From Hoyosella rhizosphaerae (GTDB taxonomy: Bacteria > Actinomycetota > Actinomycetes > Mycobacteriales > Mycobacteriaceae), in assembly GCF_014643175.1 (NCBI RefSeq), contig NZ_BMJH01000001.1, forward strand, positions 62,001 to 126,000: 64,000 bases of DNA. The letters run 5' to 3'. This document shows, one piece after another, positions 55,585 through 64,000 of the stretch. The position numbers and the translations under genes were made by a program. Every line of letters begins with the position of its first letter. Positions within the stretch are counted from its first letter, which is position 1. Below the pieces are notes generated by a model. The model searched no databases, was not told the origin of the DNA, and saw only the letters and a list, made by a program, of their open reading frames with translations.

Positions 55585-56982
55585 TTAGCTAGCTTCGACC
55601 TGCTTCTGATTCAACTTGTCGTTGGCCTTCTGCGCCTCAAGTGACTCAAGGTGATCGATCGCGGTCCGCGCCGTCATCCACTGTTCGGTGACCGTAAGCT
55701 GCGCCCGCGAGTTCGTCGCGAACGTGACGATCCACGAGAACAACGTCGCTACCCGGCTCTTGAATCCCACGATGTACACCAAGTGCACCGCGAGCCACAT
55801 CAACCATCCGATAAAGCCACTGATATTGATCTTGCCGACCTGAGCCACCGCGCTGTACTTGGAAACAGCAGCCATGTTGCCCTTGTTGAAGTACTTAAAC
55901 GGCTTGCGCTCAGGCGCAGGCTCGCCCTTGGCGTTGGCCTTGACTTCCTTCTTGATGATCTTCGACGTGTACCGCCCGCCCTGGATGGCGACCTGGGCTA
56001 CACCAGGCAAACCATCGAGCGCCATCATGTCACCCACAACGAAGATGTTCGGTTCGCCCTTGATCGACAAGTCTGGATTAACCATCACGCGGCCTGCGCG
56101 GTCAATCTCGGTTCCAGTCTGATCCGACAACATCTTGCCCAGTGGGCTCGCAGCCACACCAGCGGCCCACAACTTGCAGTACGCAGTGATGCGCTGTTCG
56201 TTTCCTTCTTTGTCCTTCACGACGACGCCATACTCATCGACATCGGTGACGAAGGTGTTGAGCATGATCTCCACGCCCAACTTTTCAAGGCGGCGATGTG
56301 CCTTTCCACCCAGCTTCTCGCCAAACGGAGGAAGTACCTGCGACGCCGCATCGAGCAAAATGATGCGTGCCTGGCCTGGGTCGATGTTTCGGAACGCGCC
56401 TTCGAGCGTGTCCTTGGCTAGTTCGGCGATCTGACCAGCCATTTCCACACCGGTGGGTCCTGCGCCAACGACTACGAAAGTGAGGAGACGTTCCTGTTCA
56501 GCCGGGTCATTCGACAACTCAGCGAGCTCGAAAGCGCTCACGATCTTGCCGCGCAACTCAAGGGCGTGATCCACAGTCTTCATGCCTGGTGCGTACTTAG
56601 CGAAGTGATCGTTTCCGAAGTACGACTGCTCTGCGCCCGCTGCAACGATGAGGCTGTCGAACGACGTGACCGTGGTCTGCCCGAACTGCTCCGAGGTGAT
56701 CGTGCGGTTGGCGACATCGATATCGCTGACCTCGCCCATCAACACACGGGTGTTGCGCTGCTTCCTAAGTACCACACGGGTCGGTGCCGCAATCTCGCCG
56801 ACAGACAAAATCCCGGTAGCAACTTGGTACAGCAACGGTTGAAATAGGTGGTGTGTTGTGCGGGCGATCATGGTGATGTCAACATCAGCCCGTTTCAAAG
56901 CTTGGGTCGCAAATAATCCACCAAATCCGGATCCAATAACGACGACATGATGGCGCTGACCGTTGTCGGGCTGGTTACCCAT
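55585..56982 (-). CDS. ndh: Type II NADH dehydrogenase
   Basis: Non-proton-pumping NADH:menaquinone oxidoreductase at the inner membrane face. The 465-aa product has FAD motif VVIGSGFGGLFATQAL, the NADH motif VVVGAGPTGVEMAGQIAEL, and the conserved LWAAGVAASPL and FVVGDMMAL. Hydrophobic, amphipathic segments near the C-terminus (FIGWLMWLAVHLVYIVGF) anchor it. ATG 56982 follows GAAGGAG; the much longer upstream reading is not real. It is the Rv1854c counterpart. Confidence 0.96.
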   Translation of the reverse strand: MGNQPDNGQRHHVVVIGSGFGGLFATQALKRADVDITMIARTTHHLFQPLLYQVATGILSVGEIAAPTRVVLRKQRNTRVLMGEVSDIDVANRTITSEQFGQTTVTSFDSLIVAAGAEQSYFGNDHFAKYAPGMKTVDHALELRGKIVSAFELAELSNDPAEQERLLTFVVVGAGPTGVEMAGQIAELAKDTLEGAFRNIDPGQARIILLDAASQVLPPFGEKLGGKAHRRLEKLGVEIMLNTFVTDVDEYGVVVKDKEGNEQRITAYCKLWAAGVAASPLGKMLSDQTGTEIDRAGRVMVNPDLSIKGEPNIFVVGDMMALDGLPGVAQVAIQGGRYTSKIIKKEVKANAKGEPAPERKPFKYFNKGNMAAVSKYSAVAQVGKINISGFIGWLMWLAVHLVYIVGFKSRVATLFSWIVTFATNSRAQLTVTEQWMTARTAIDHLESLEAQKANDKLNQKQVEAS

Positions 56983-57191
56983 GACAGTCTCCTTCGATTG
57001 CAGGGCTGACGTGCTAAGCCTAGTAACGTTGCATTTGCTGCGGGAATGGGATCCCGATATTGGTCGCAACTTCTTCCACAACTTTCTCACCACGAACGGT
57101 TCGGGGGCGTAACCGGGTGCCCGAATGTGTCCAAAATCGCACCGCAGAAGCATTCGCAGCGTGAACCGAACTGCACGGGCTCCCACTCCGA

Positions 57192-57836
57192 ATGAATGGT
57201 GTGAAAACAATCGTTCTCGTTTTGCCCGGCGGAAAGGTTCGCAGCGATTCCAGCTCGCGCCCATGGCACCTCTCCTCTGTGCGGATGCGCCCATTTACCC
57301 GGGTCTTGTCCGCACTTGCAGAATCAGCAACCACCGCTGGAGAAGCCGATATCCATGTCGTGCAGGTCCGCTACCGCAAGCGGGGATGGAACGGCAATGG
57401 TGCAGAAGCGATCGCCGACGCGAGAGGTGCGATGCAACGTGCGATTGAACTCAACGACAGCGAAATCGACACCAACGTCATAGTCGTGGGGCATTCCATG
57501 GGAGGCCGAGTGGCGGCCCACTTGGCAAGCGACCCCCGAGTCTCCGGTGTCATCGCCCTCGCCCCCTGGTGGCCCGACGAGGAAGGAAACCTCTTTAGGG
57601 CAGGGCAGCGACTGGCAGTTCTCCACGGGACTGAAGATCGTTGGACAGATCCAGTGCTCTCACGCGCTGAAGTTCTTCGCGCGTCACGCAACGGTGTTGA
57701 GGCCCACTGGGAACCGATGGAAGACGCCGGGCACTTCATGTTGAGCAAGACGGGCCAATGGCACAACTGGGTCGTCGAGTCCGCTGAACGCATGATCGCA
57801 GCCAGCCACACAGATAACCCATCCGACAACACGTGA
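57192..57836 (+). CDS. Alpha/beta-hydrolase
   Basis: A 214-aa hydrolase with the nucleophile elbow GHSMGGRVAAHLAS. The acid is likely in LHGTEDRWTDP and the histidine in EDAGHFML, a full Ser-Asp-His triad. The first 30 residues (KTIVLVLPGGKVRSDS) hold the oxyanion strand. No lid or signal peptide is seen. It lies divergent from ndh and 43 bp before the FAD oxidoreductase of the lipid operon, so it may belong to that transcript. Substrate unknown. GTG 57201 is an alternative start. Confidence 0.8.
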   Translation: MNGVKTIVLVLPGGKVRSDSSSRPWHLSSVRMRPFTRVLSALAESATTAGEADIHVVQVRYRKRGWNGNGAEAIADARGAMQRAIELNDSEIDTNVIVVGHSMGGRVAAHLASDPRVSGVIALAPWWPDEEGNLFRAGQRLAVLHGTEDRWTDPVLSRAEVLRASRNGVEAHWEPMEDAGHFMLSKTGQWHNWVVESAERMIAASHTDNPSDNT

Positions 57837-57879
57837 GCTTCGAATAACTGCTAAAGGTTCTTTTTTCGAGGGGGAAACG

Positions 57880-59175
57880 ATGGCAGAAGCCAAATCGCCA
57901 GCGCGGCGCTCAGTTGCTGTGGTGGGGAGTGGCGTTGCAGGGCTCACAGCAGCATGGGTGTTGCGCAAAAGCGCGGACGTCACACTGTACGAGGCGGACA
58001 ACCGCCTCGGTGGGCACGCCGACACACACGATGTGGTCGTCGGTTCGAGGATCGTTCCGATCGACACAGGGTTCATCGTCCACAATGAACGGACCTATCC
58101 CACGCTCCTGAAGCTATTTGCTGAACTTGGGGTGCAAACGCAAGAGACCGACATGAGCATGTCCGTCCGATGCGACGGGTGCGGTTTGGAGTACGCAGGC
58201 GGGAAGAAAGCGCCCGGACTCTTCCCCACAGCGAAGGTCGCCGTAAGGCGGCCATACCTGCGGATGCTGTCCGAGATCAAGCGCTTTCATAAGGCGGCCC
58301 GGGGAGTCATTGACGGCGGCGAAGCCACTGCTATCGACGATCAAATCACCTTGGGTGAGTTTCTGCAGCGCGAACAGTTTTCGCCGTACTTCACAAACCA
58401 TTTCATGACACCACTGGTATCAGCCGTGTGGTCATGCAACCCCGAAACCGCGATGCTGTACCCCGCGCGCTACCTCTTCGCGTTCCTTGACCATCACGGA
58501 ATGTTGTCAGTCACGGGTTCCCCAACATGGCGCACCGTTACCGGCGGCTCGCGCGAGTACGTCAGCAGGGTGGCGAAGGAACTGCACCAAGTTCGCGTCG
58601 GCTACGCAGTGCGCGATGTCCAAGTACGTGCCGAGGGAATCGAAATTCGTGACGACTCCGATGACGTGCACATGTTTGATGCAGCGGTCATCGCAACGCA
58701 CCCCGGACAGGCACTGCGAATGCTCACCAGACCGACAGACGCTCAATTCGACGTCTTGTCCGCGATGACATACACACCAAACACTGCGTTATTACACACG
58801 GACACCGACGTCCTGCCCAAAGCGAAACTTGCTCGCGCTTCATGGAACTACCGAATCCCCGCGTGCGATGCAAAGCCGAACCATGTTCTTGTCAGCTACG
58901 ACATGACACGGCTACAACGTCTTGGCGCTCTGGACGGCCGACGATTCATGGTGACACTGGGCGGCGAACACCTCATTTCAGGTTCCAGCGTCATTGATCG
59001 TATGGAATACGAACACCCTCAATACACGCCGGAATCAATCGCCGCGCAGCGCCGCCTACCCGAAATCAACAGCACCAACCTGGCATTCGCTGGCGCCTAC
59101 CACGGGTGGGGTTTCCACGAGGACGGCGCATTGTCCGGTCTTCGCGCAGCCCAACACTTAGGCGGTTCATGGTGA
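57880..59175 (+). CDS. FAD-dependent oxidoreductase of the amine-oxidase fold (Rv0449c-type)
   Basis: A 431-aa flavoprotein of the group long annotated predicted NAD/FAD-binding (COG2907). Dinucleotide motif VVGSGVAGLTAAWVL, then LYEADNRLGGHADTH and the C-terminal LAFAGAYHGWGFHEDGALSG. It is always found with the DUF1365 and cyclopropane-synthase-type genes, as here, and probably oxidises or prepares an acyl-lipid substrate of those methyltransferases. GGGGG precedes the ATG. Its end overlaps the DUF1365 gene by 4-7 bp. Confidence 0.88.
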   Translation: MAEAKSPARRSVAVVGSGVAGLTAAWVLRKSADVTLYEADNRLGGHADTHDVVVGSRIVPIDTGFIVHNERTYPTLLKLFAELGVQTQETDMSMSVRCDGCGLEYAGGKKAPGLFPTAKVAVRRPYLRMLSEIKRFHKAARGVIDGGEATAIDDQITLGEFLQREQFSPYFTNHFMTPLVSAVWSCNPETAMLYPARYLFAFLDHHGMLSVTGSPTWRTVTGGSREYVSRVAKELHQVRVGYAVRDVQVRAEGIEIRDDSDDVHMFDAAVIATHPGQALRMLTRPTDAQFDVLSAMTYTPNTALLHTDTDVLPKAKLARASWNYRIPACDAKPNHVLVSYDMTRLQRLGALDGRRFMVTLGGEHLISGSSVIDRMEYEHPQYTPESIAAQRRLPEINSTNLAFAGAYHGWGFHEDGALSGLRAAQHLGGSW

Positions 59176-59993
59176 CCACCACTGCGCTTAAATCTACTGC
59201 GCCCGAATCTTCTGCGCCCAAATCTACTGCGCCCGAAACGATAAACCCCTCGCGTCGACGCAAAACCTACCCGGGCGCGATCTACCACACCCAGATTAGG
59301 CATGTTCGGCGCGCACCTCTGCGCAATGTGTTCACCTACCGCAGCATGTGGTGGCTGGTCGATCTCGACCGCATTCCGGTTCTGCCATGGTGGGCGCGCC
59401 CGTTCGTCTCCTTCCAATCGAAGGACCATTTCGGGGATCCACACCGCAGCATTCGCGACAATGTTGAGGAGTTTCTCGCCCTCCGCGGAATTGATATCAG
59501 CGGCGGATCCGTGTGGATGCTCGCAAATGCCCGCGCCATGGGAATCAATTTCAACCCACTCTCGGTGTATTGGTGCTTCGACCGGCACGGAGACATGGCG
59601 TGCGTCATAGCTGAAGTTCACAACACTTACGGCGAAAAGCACTGCTATGTCGTCGGTCCAGACGCAGCGACCGCCGGTGCTCGCGTAGACAAAGAGTTCT
59701 ACGTATCGCCCTTCAATGACGTGTCCGGGGAGTACCAACTGCGGTTACCGGCGCCGACTCAGATTCTGCGGCTAGCAATCGTGTTACACCGCACTGGGCA
59801 ACCCCCATTCACTGCCACGGTCACGGGGGTGCGCCAGCCCATCACCGTGGCATCAGTAGTGCGGGCAATCTCCTCAATTCCGCTGCCTCCACTGCGTGTG
59901 ATCGTGCAGATCCGCTGGCAGGGGGTTCGTTTGTGGCTGCGGCGTTTACCAGTAGTTCCACGGCCGAAACACCAGCGGCAGGAAGGCGTATAA
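59169..59993 (+). CDS. DUF1365 family protein (Rv0448c-type)
   Basis: Member of the DUF1365 family found in cyclopropane-lipid operons; the biochemical role is unknown. The 274-aa product has RRKTYPGAIYHTQIRHVR, GGSVWMLANARAMGINFNPLSVYWCFD and KEFYVSPFNDVSG. Residues about 9-23 are a three-copy pentapeptide repeat (KSTAP/ESSAP) encoded by 15-bp units, absent in relatives I recall. ATG 59169 overlaps the FAD gene; GTG one codon later is also possible. The stop abuts the next ATG. Confidence 0.87.
   Translation: MVTTTALKSTAPESSAPKSTAPETINPSRRRKTYPGAIYHTQIRHVRRAPLRNVFTYRSMWWLVDLDRIPVLPWWARPFVSFQSKDHFGDPHRSIRDNVEEFLALRGIDISGGSVWMLANARAMGINFNPLSVYWCFDRHGDMACVIAEVHNTYGEKHCYVVGPDAATAGARVDKEFYVSPFNDVSGEYQLRLPAPTQILRLAIVLHRTGQPPFTATVTGVRQPITVASVVRAISSIPLPPLRVIVQIRWQGVRLWLRRLPVVPRPKHQRQEGV
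59191..59235 (+). repeat. Three-copy 15-bp coding repeat
   Basis: AATCTACTGCGCCCG at 59191-59205 and 59221-59235 is identical, with a variant copy at 59206-59220. The units keep the reading frame and encode K/E-S-T/S-A-P pentapeptides in the unstructured head of the DUF1365 protein. Confidence 0.9.
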
Positions 59994-61337
59994 ATGGAAA
60001 TCCAGAAAGCGGAAAACATGAGCTCCCAGATGCGTGTCGCCCCCAATGCAGACAGTTCAGTCGTACGGGCACCTGGTCAACTCGACATAGATCCGCAGCG
60101 GTGGCCTGCCATCGCTGTTGCGCCGTCTGGTGCCACAGTGAACATGCGAGCACGCGTGGCACGAAGAATTTTTCGCCGCGCGGTTTCCGAACTCCCATTG
60201 AGGGTGGAGTTCCCCGATGGCACGGTATGGGGCGCGACGTCAGAGGTTGAGACCCATCCACGCATGTTGCTTCACCGTCCCGACGAATTTTTCCGACGGC
60301 TCGGCAGCGGAGCCCTCATTGGCTTCGGTGAGGCCTACATGGCGGGGGACTGGGATGCCAGTGACCTTGAGGCCGTCCTCGAGGTGTTTGCTAGCCGCGT
60401 AGCCTCGCTCGTGCCAGGGAACCTGCAACGCTTGCGCGCGTTTTTAGTTGCGCGGCAGCCCAAGAACGAACGTAACTCGACGAAGAACACCCAGTCGAAC
60501 ATCTCCCGTCATTACGACCTATCCAACGACTTTTTCCGCTTGTTCCTCGACGAGACGATGACGTACTCGGCCGCGCTGTTTACCGACCCGGAGACGGCAA
60601 CCCTGGACGACCTCGCTGAGGCGCAGCGCCGCAAGATTGACCGCCTCCTAGACCTCGCGGGTGTTACAGCAGGATCCCGTGTACTTGAGATCGGTACCGG
60701 CTGGGGTGAACTCGCCCTCCGCGCAGCCGCACGAGGCGCCACGGTTCACACCGTCACATTGTCAACAGCGCAGGCTGAACTAGCACAACAGCGAGTCCAC
60801 CAGCACGGATACTCTGACTCGGTCACCGTCGAGATCCTTGACTACCGATTCGTCGATGGACAATACGACGCTGTGGTGTCCGTCGAAATGATCGAAGCCG
60901 TCGGCTACCAATACTGGACGGAATACTTCAGCAAAATCGACAGTGTTCTAGCTCCGGGCGGCAAGGTGGCAATTCAGGCCATCACGATGCCCCACGAGCG
61001 GATGCTCGCCACACGTAATACGTACACCTGGATTCACAAATACATTTTTCCAGGTGGGCTACTCCCGTCGGTTCGTGCCATCGAAGAGACCACGGAGAAA
61101 TTCACCACCCTGCGCGTTGATGAAGTCTTCAGCATGGGATCGCACTACGCGCGGACACTTCGCCTATGGGAAGACCACTTCACTGCGACGTTCGACCAGA
61201 CGCGAAAGCTTGGCTTTGACGATGTATTTCGTCGAATGTGGAAGTTCTATCTGAACTATTCCGAAGCCGGATTTGCCTCACAGTATCTCGACGTACAGCA
61301 AATTTTGATCAGCCGTCCCAACGAGAGCAGGACGTGA
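59994..61337 (+). CDS. Cyclopropane-fatty-acid-synthase-type methyltransferase, first copy (UfaA1-like)
   Basis: A SAM-dependent lipid methyltransferase of 447 aa. The SAM loop is VLEIGTGWGELALRAA, and the family signatures SNISRHYDLSNDFFRLFLDE and MIEAVGYQYWTEYFSKID are present. The N-terminal ~150 residues form the CFA-specific domain. In M. tuberculosis the locus counterpart is Rv0447c (UfaA1), reported to make tuberculostearic acid from oleate. GGAAGG lies before the ATG. It can therefore add a methyl or methylene group at an acyl double bond; the exact product here is not predictable. Confidence 0.87.
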   Translation: MEIQKAENMSSQMRVAPNADSSVVRAPGQLDIDPQRWPAIAVAPSGATVNMRARVARRIFRRAVSELPLRVEFPDGTVWGATSEVETHPRMLLHRPDEFFRRLGSGALIGFGEAYMAGDWDASDLEAVLEVFASRVASLVPGNLQRLRAFLVARQPKNERNSTKNTQSNISRHYDLSNDFFRLFLDETMTYSAALFTDPETATLDDLAEAQRRKIDRLLDLAGVTAGSRVLEIGTGWGELALRAAARGATVHTVTLSTAQAELAQQRVHQHGYSDSVTVEILDYRFVDGQYDAVVSVEMIEAVGYQYWTEYFSKIDSVLAPGGKVAIQAITMPHERMLATRNTYTWIHKYIFPGGLLPSVRAIEETTEKFTTLRVDEVFSMGSHYARTLRLWEDHFTATFDQTRKLGFDDVFRRMWKFYLNYSEAGFASQYLDVQQILISRPNESRT

Positions 61338-61341
61338 ATCG

Positions 61342-62673
61342 ATGACCGCAACTGTAAAAGAGACTGAACCTGCCGCGCCCACACAACATGGCGCTGCTCT
61401 GACTATTGCCAACGTGCTCGAACCCATCACAGGTAGCCCACTTCCGGTCCGGATCGTTGCATGGGACGGAAGTGAAGCAGGACCCGATGGTGTTCCCGTA
61501 GTGCGGATCACCAGCCCCGACGCGCTGCGACGACTGTTGTGGCACCCAGGGGAGCTAGGCGCAGCACAGGCCTATGTCACAGGCGAAATAGATGTCGACG
61601 GTGATCTCGGCGATGCGCTCGATCACGTGTGGAACGTGGTTCACGAACGCAACCTCAAAGCGGTGCGACCAGGTCCGCGTCTACTGGCTGGTATTGCGGG
61701 TGCAGCCAAGAAGCTCGGAGTTTTGGGCTTAGACCCAGAACCACCCGAATCGCAAGCGAAAATTAAGGGCAAACTGCACAGCGTGCGTCGCGACCGCAGT
61801 GCCATTAGCCACCATTATGACCTGTCGAATGAGTTCTACTCGAAGATTCTTGACCCGCACATGGCGTACTCCTGCGGATACTGGACCTCCCACGAACCCG
61901 GTTACACGGTCGAGGATGCACAACGTGACAAGCTCGACCTAGCGTGCCGAAAAGTTGGCCTGAAACCCGGAATGCGGCTGCTCGACATTGGTTGCGGATG
62001 GGGATCACTCAGCATTCACGCAGCCGCCGAATACGGTGCACGCGTCGTAGGGGTAACCATCTCCCGCGAGCAAAAGAAGTTTGCCGACGCTCGCATCGCC
62101 GCCCTCGGTCTAGAGGACACTGTTGAAATTCGACTGCAGGACTATCGCGAAATCCACGACGGACCGTTTGATGCCGTCGCATCCCTCGAAATGGGGGAGC
62201 ACGTGGGTCAACGCAACTACCCGAGGTACGCAGAGGCGCTGTATAAGAATGTGCGCCCAGGCGGCCGCGTCCTCATTCAGCAAATGTCACGCAGGGGCCG
62301 TCACCCTGGGGGTGGACCGTTCATCGAATCGTTCATTGCCCCAGATATGCACATGCGACCACTCGGCGAAACTGTGGAGATGCTCGAAGAATCCGGCCTG
62401 GAAGTGCGCGACGTGCACGCCCTGCGGGAACACTACGTGTACACCGTGGATGCCTGGTACGACACATTCGAATCGAAATGGGATGAAGTGTGCGACCTCG
62501 TCGGTGAGGAAGTCGCTAGGGTCTGGCGGCTCTACCTAGTGGGCGGCGCGCGGGCGTTCCGCGACGGCCGCATGGGAGTAGATCAGATACTTATGGTTCG
62601 CCCAGATGCTCGTGGTGCCTCACATCTCGAAGACGTTCGACCACAGTGGGTTGGGGAACGACATCATGGGTGA
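61342..62673 (+). CDS. Cyclopropane-fatty-acid-synthase-type methyltransferase, second copy
   Basis: A second CFA-type methyltransferase, 443 aa, only 4 bp after the first. SAM loop LLDIGCGWGSLSIHAA, SAISHHYDLSNEFYSKIL, and C-terminal GGARAFRDGRMGVDQILMV are intact. It is clearly diverged from the first copy: the same motifs vary at many positions, so this is not a recent duplication. In M. tuberculosis the locus has one such gene. Different substrate or product specificity is likely. Its end overlaps the DUF1295 gene by 8 bp. Confidence 0.88.
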   Translation: MTATVKETEPAAPTQHGAALTIANVLEPITGSPLPVRIVAWDGSEAGPDGVPVVRITSPDALRRLLWHPGELGAAQAYVTGEIDVDGDLGDALDHVWNVVHERNLKAVRPGPRLLAGIAGAAKKLGVLGLDPEPPESQAKIKGKLHSVRRDRSAISHHYDLSNEFYSKILDPHMAYSCGYWTSHEPGYTVEDAQRDKLDLACRKVGLKPGMRLLDIGCGWGSLSIHAAAEYGARVVGVTISREQKKFADARIAALGLEDTVEIRLQDYREIHDGPFDAVASLEMGEHVGQRNYPRYAEALYKNVRPGGRVLIQQMSRRGRHPGGGPFIESFIAPDMHMRPLGETVEMLEESGLEVRDVHALREHYVYTVDAWYDTFESKWDEVCDLVGEEVARVWRLYLVGGARAFRDGRMGVDQILMVRPDARGASHLEDVRPQWVGERHHG

Positions 62674-63442
62674 TTTTGTGCTCGTCAGCGCGCTCAGCTT
62701 GGTGGCAGTAGCGGTCTTGATGGCCGTCACGGCACGGGTTGGGTTTTGGCTGGGACGACACAATGTTGTGGACGTCACCTGGGGAGTGGCGTTCGTAGTC
62801 ATCGCAGGTGTTGCGGGTCTGGCTGGCAGTGGTTCTGTGTCGAGGCGAATCGTAATCTTCGTCCTCGTCGGCATTTGGGGTTGTCGCCTCGCGTGGCACC
62901 TATACGTGCGCACCCGCGGCCATGGTGAAGACCCACGCTACGAAAAACTGCTCGCCGGAAGTGATTCGGTATGGGTACCCATCCGCAAAATCTATGTCAC
63001 ACAAGCATTAGTTGCCTGGTTCATCTCACTGCCCATCCAAGTGGTGGCGGTGTCGGACGGTCCTCTCGGGTGGATTGCGTTCGCCGGGATCATGCTGTGG
63101 ATTGTTGGCGTCACGTTTGAAGCTGTCGGCGACCACCAGTTGCGACAGTTCAAGGCTCGGCGATCAAGCCGCGGCAAGGTCATGAACGAAGGGCTCTGGG
63201 CGTGGACGCGTCATCCAAACTATTTCGGTGACGCATGCGTGTGGTGGGGCATTTACCTTATTGCCGCTGACGTCTGGCCTGGTGCGCTCACGGTTTTGTC
63301 ACCTGTTGTGATGACGTATTTTCTGGTGTTCGCCACCGGGGCGCGCCTGCTGGAAAAGCATATGCAAGAGCGCCCCGGCTTCCGTGAGTACCAGCAAACT
63401 ACGAGCTTCTTTGTCCCGCTTCCACCGAAGTCACGCGTCTAG
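62666..63442 (+). CDS. DUF1295 membrane protein (Rv0446c-type)
   Basis: Polytopic protein of 258 aa with six to seven helices in the isoprenylcysteine methyltransferase/steroid-5-alpha-reductase-like fold. NVVDVTWGVAFVV opens it, and LWAWTRHPNYFGDACVWWG is the C-terminal signature that binds a nucleotide cofactor in related reductases. GVWKHPNYxG-type motifs fit reduction of a methylene or double bond. ATG 62666 overlaps the preceding methyltransferase. It likely completes acyl-chain modification in this operon. Confidence 0.87.
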   Translation: MGDFVLVSALSLVAVAVLMAVTARVGFWLGRHNVVDVTWGVAFVVIAGVAGLAGSGSVSRRIVIFVLVGIWGCRLAWHLYVRTRGHGEDPRYEKLLAGSDSVWVPIRKIYVTQALVAWFISLPIQVVAVSDGPLGWIAFAGIMLWIVGVTFEAVGDHQLRQFKARRSSRGKVMNEGLWAWTRHPNYFGDACVWWGIYLIAADVWPGALTVLSPVVMTYFLVFATGARLLEKHMQERPGFREYQQTTSFFVPLPPKSRV

Positions 63443-64000
63443 TCGCGGTGTTTTCGGTTGGGTGATGCCTTTTGCTTCGGTTTCGGAACCCCAGCATTCG
63501 ATGTTTGTGAGGTCGGGCATATCTGACCTCACAAACACGGGGTCGAGGCCTTGTTTGCGTTGCGCACGGTAGTGGTCGAGGAGTCTGAATACGATCACGG
63601 ACAGTGGTGCGATGACGGCGAGGTTGATTGCGACCATGATGCCCATCGAGAAGTCCGCCATGGTCCACACAAGGCCGAGGGACGCCACAGATCCGATGAA
63701 GACGCACGATACGACGGTGAGCCTGAAGGCCTGCACGGCGAGCGTCGAATTGGTCATGAAGGATACGTTCGCTTCGCCGATGTAGTAGTTGCCAAGGATG
63801 GAGCTAAACGCGAGGAAGAAGATCACGACGGCGAGGTAGTGCACAGCCCAGTCGCCGAACTGCAATGCCAAGGCGTCTTGGGTGAGGGACGCGCCCTCTC
63901 GGCCCTGTCCAAAGGTGGGATCTGCGAGCAAGATAATGAACGCGGTCATCGAGCAGATGACGAGGGTGTCAAAGTACACACCGAGCGACTGCACGAGCCC
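63431..64000 (-). CDS. Sodium:alanine/glycine symporter, AGCS family (N-terminal part cut off)
   Basis: The C-terminal 189 residues of a sodium-coupled amino-acid importer. LVQSLGVYFDTLVICSMTAFIIL is the helix with the family signature, then SSILGNYYIGEANVSFM and three more helices. A charged cytoplasmic tail ends the protein. The reading frame continues past the window edge, so the start is not seen. Its last 12 bases overlap the end of the convergent DUF1295 gene. Confidence 0.9.
   Translation of the reverse strand, partial: GLVQSLGVYFDTLVICSMTAFIILLADPTFGQGREGASLTQDALALQFGDWAVHYLAVVIFFLAFSSILGNYYIGEANVSFMTNSTLAVQAFRLTVVSCVFIGSVASLGLVWTMADFSMGIMVAINLAVIAPLSVIVFRLLDHYRAQRKQGLDPVFVRSDMPDLTNIECWGSETEAKGITQPKTPRLDA

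Noticed and set aside
55585-57294. Long form of NDH-2 starting at 57294
   Set aside because: It would run antisense through the hydrolase start; ATG 56982 has GAAGGAG and begins just before the FAD motif.

Overview
The window reads as a chromosomal segment of an actinobacterium of the order Mycobacteriales (Corynebacteriales). I infer this from gene order and content: FbiD/CofC for F420, GarA with its ETTSVF phosphosite, FtsR, GuaB1, BlaI/M56, a UfaA1-type lipid methyltransferase cluster and IdeR/DtxR-type iron boxes. GC is high but moderate for the order, and GTG starts and 4-bp GTGA/ATGA overlaps are common. I cannot fix the genus. I see no rRNA, tRNA, insertion sequence, prophage or CRISPR array.

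Layout. (1) 1-9,066: MutT1 (cut by the window edge), Ppk1 and CofC on the minus strand, then GpsA, Ddl, a DUF3515 membrane protein (minus), ThiL, a gamma-class carbonic anhydrase and Ung. (2) 9,173-27,472: a FakA-like DhaL protein, RecG, pyruvate carboxylase, RsmD, CoaD, a DivIVA-like coiled coil, a YceD-like protein, RNase III, MutM, a Baeyer-Villiger-type monooxygenase, an OsmC protein, a small basic protein, acylphosphatase and SMC. Together (1) and (2) follow the M. tuberculosis Rv2985-Rv2922c order. (3) 27,670-36,871: a PgsA-like enzyme, DUF881-Sbp-DUF881, GcvH, GarA, FtsR, a DUF151 nuclease, a second MerR regulator and GcvP behind a tandem glycine riboswitch (Rv1822-Rv1832 order). (4) 36,957-45,750: an atypical NRAMP-like transporter, a metallophosphoesterase, malate synthase G, an M19-like dipeptidase and several small poorly known genes. 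(5) 45,823-57,836: GuaB1, Gnd, an M56 peptidase, BlaI, a FecCD/FecE iron importer, a FhuF-like protein, a probable iron-controlled small RNA, a hotdog thioesterase and NDH-2 (Rv1843c-Rv1854c order with the iron genes inserted), then an alpha/beta hydrolase. (6) 57,880-63,442: a lipid-modification operon (FAD oxidoreductase, DUF1365, two CFA-type methyltransferases, DUF1295; Rv0449c-Rv0446c order). The window ends in an AGCS symporter.

How it works together. Most of the window is core metabolism, translation, DNA repair and envelope housekeeping. The regulatory highlight is the iron island at 50.4-55.0 kb. A divergent control region with four IdeR-like boxes separates the importer operon from a FhuF-like gene. 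A fifth, nearly perfect box lies inside a promoter that drives a roughly 110-nt transcript ending in a 16-bp stem just before the thioesterase gene. This matches the genomic position of the mycobacterial iron-sparing RNA MrsI, between Rv1846c and Rv1847. The other notable points are an RDD-FecCD fusion permease, NRAMP-like and M19-like proteins that lack canonical metal ligands, and several short tandem or inverted repeats that no gene explains.
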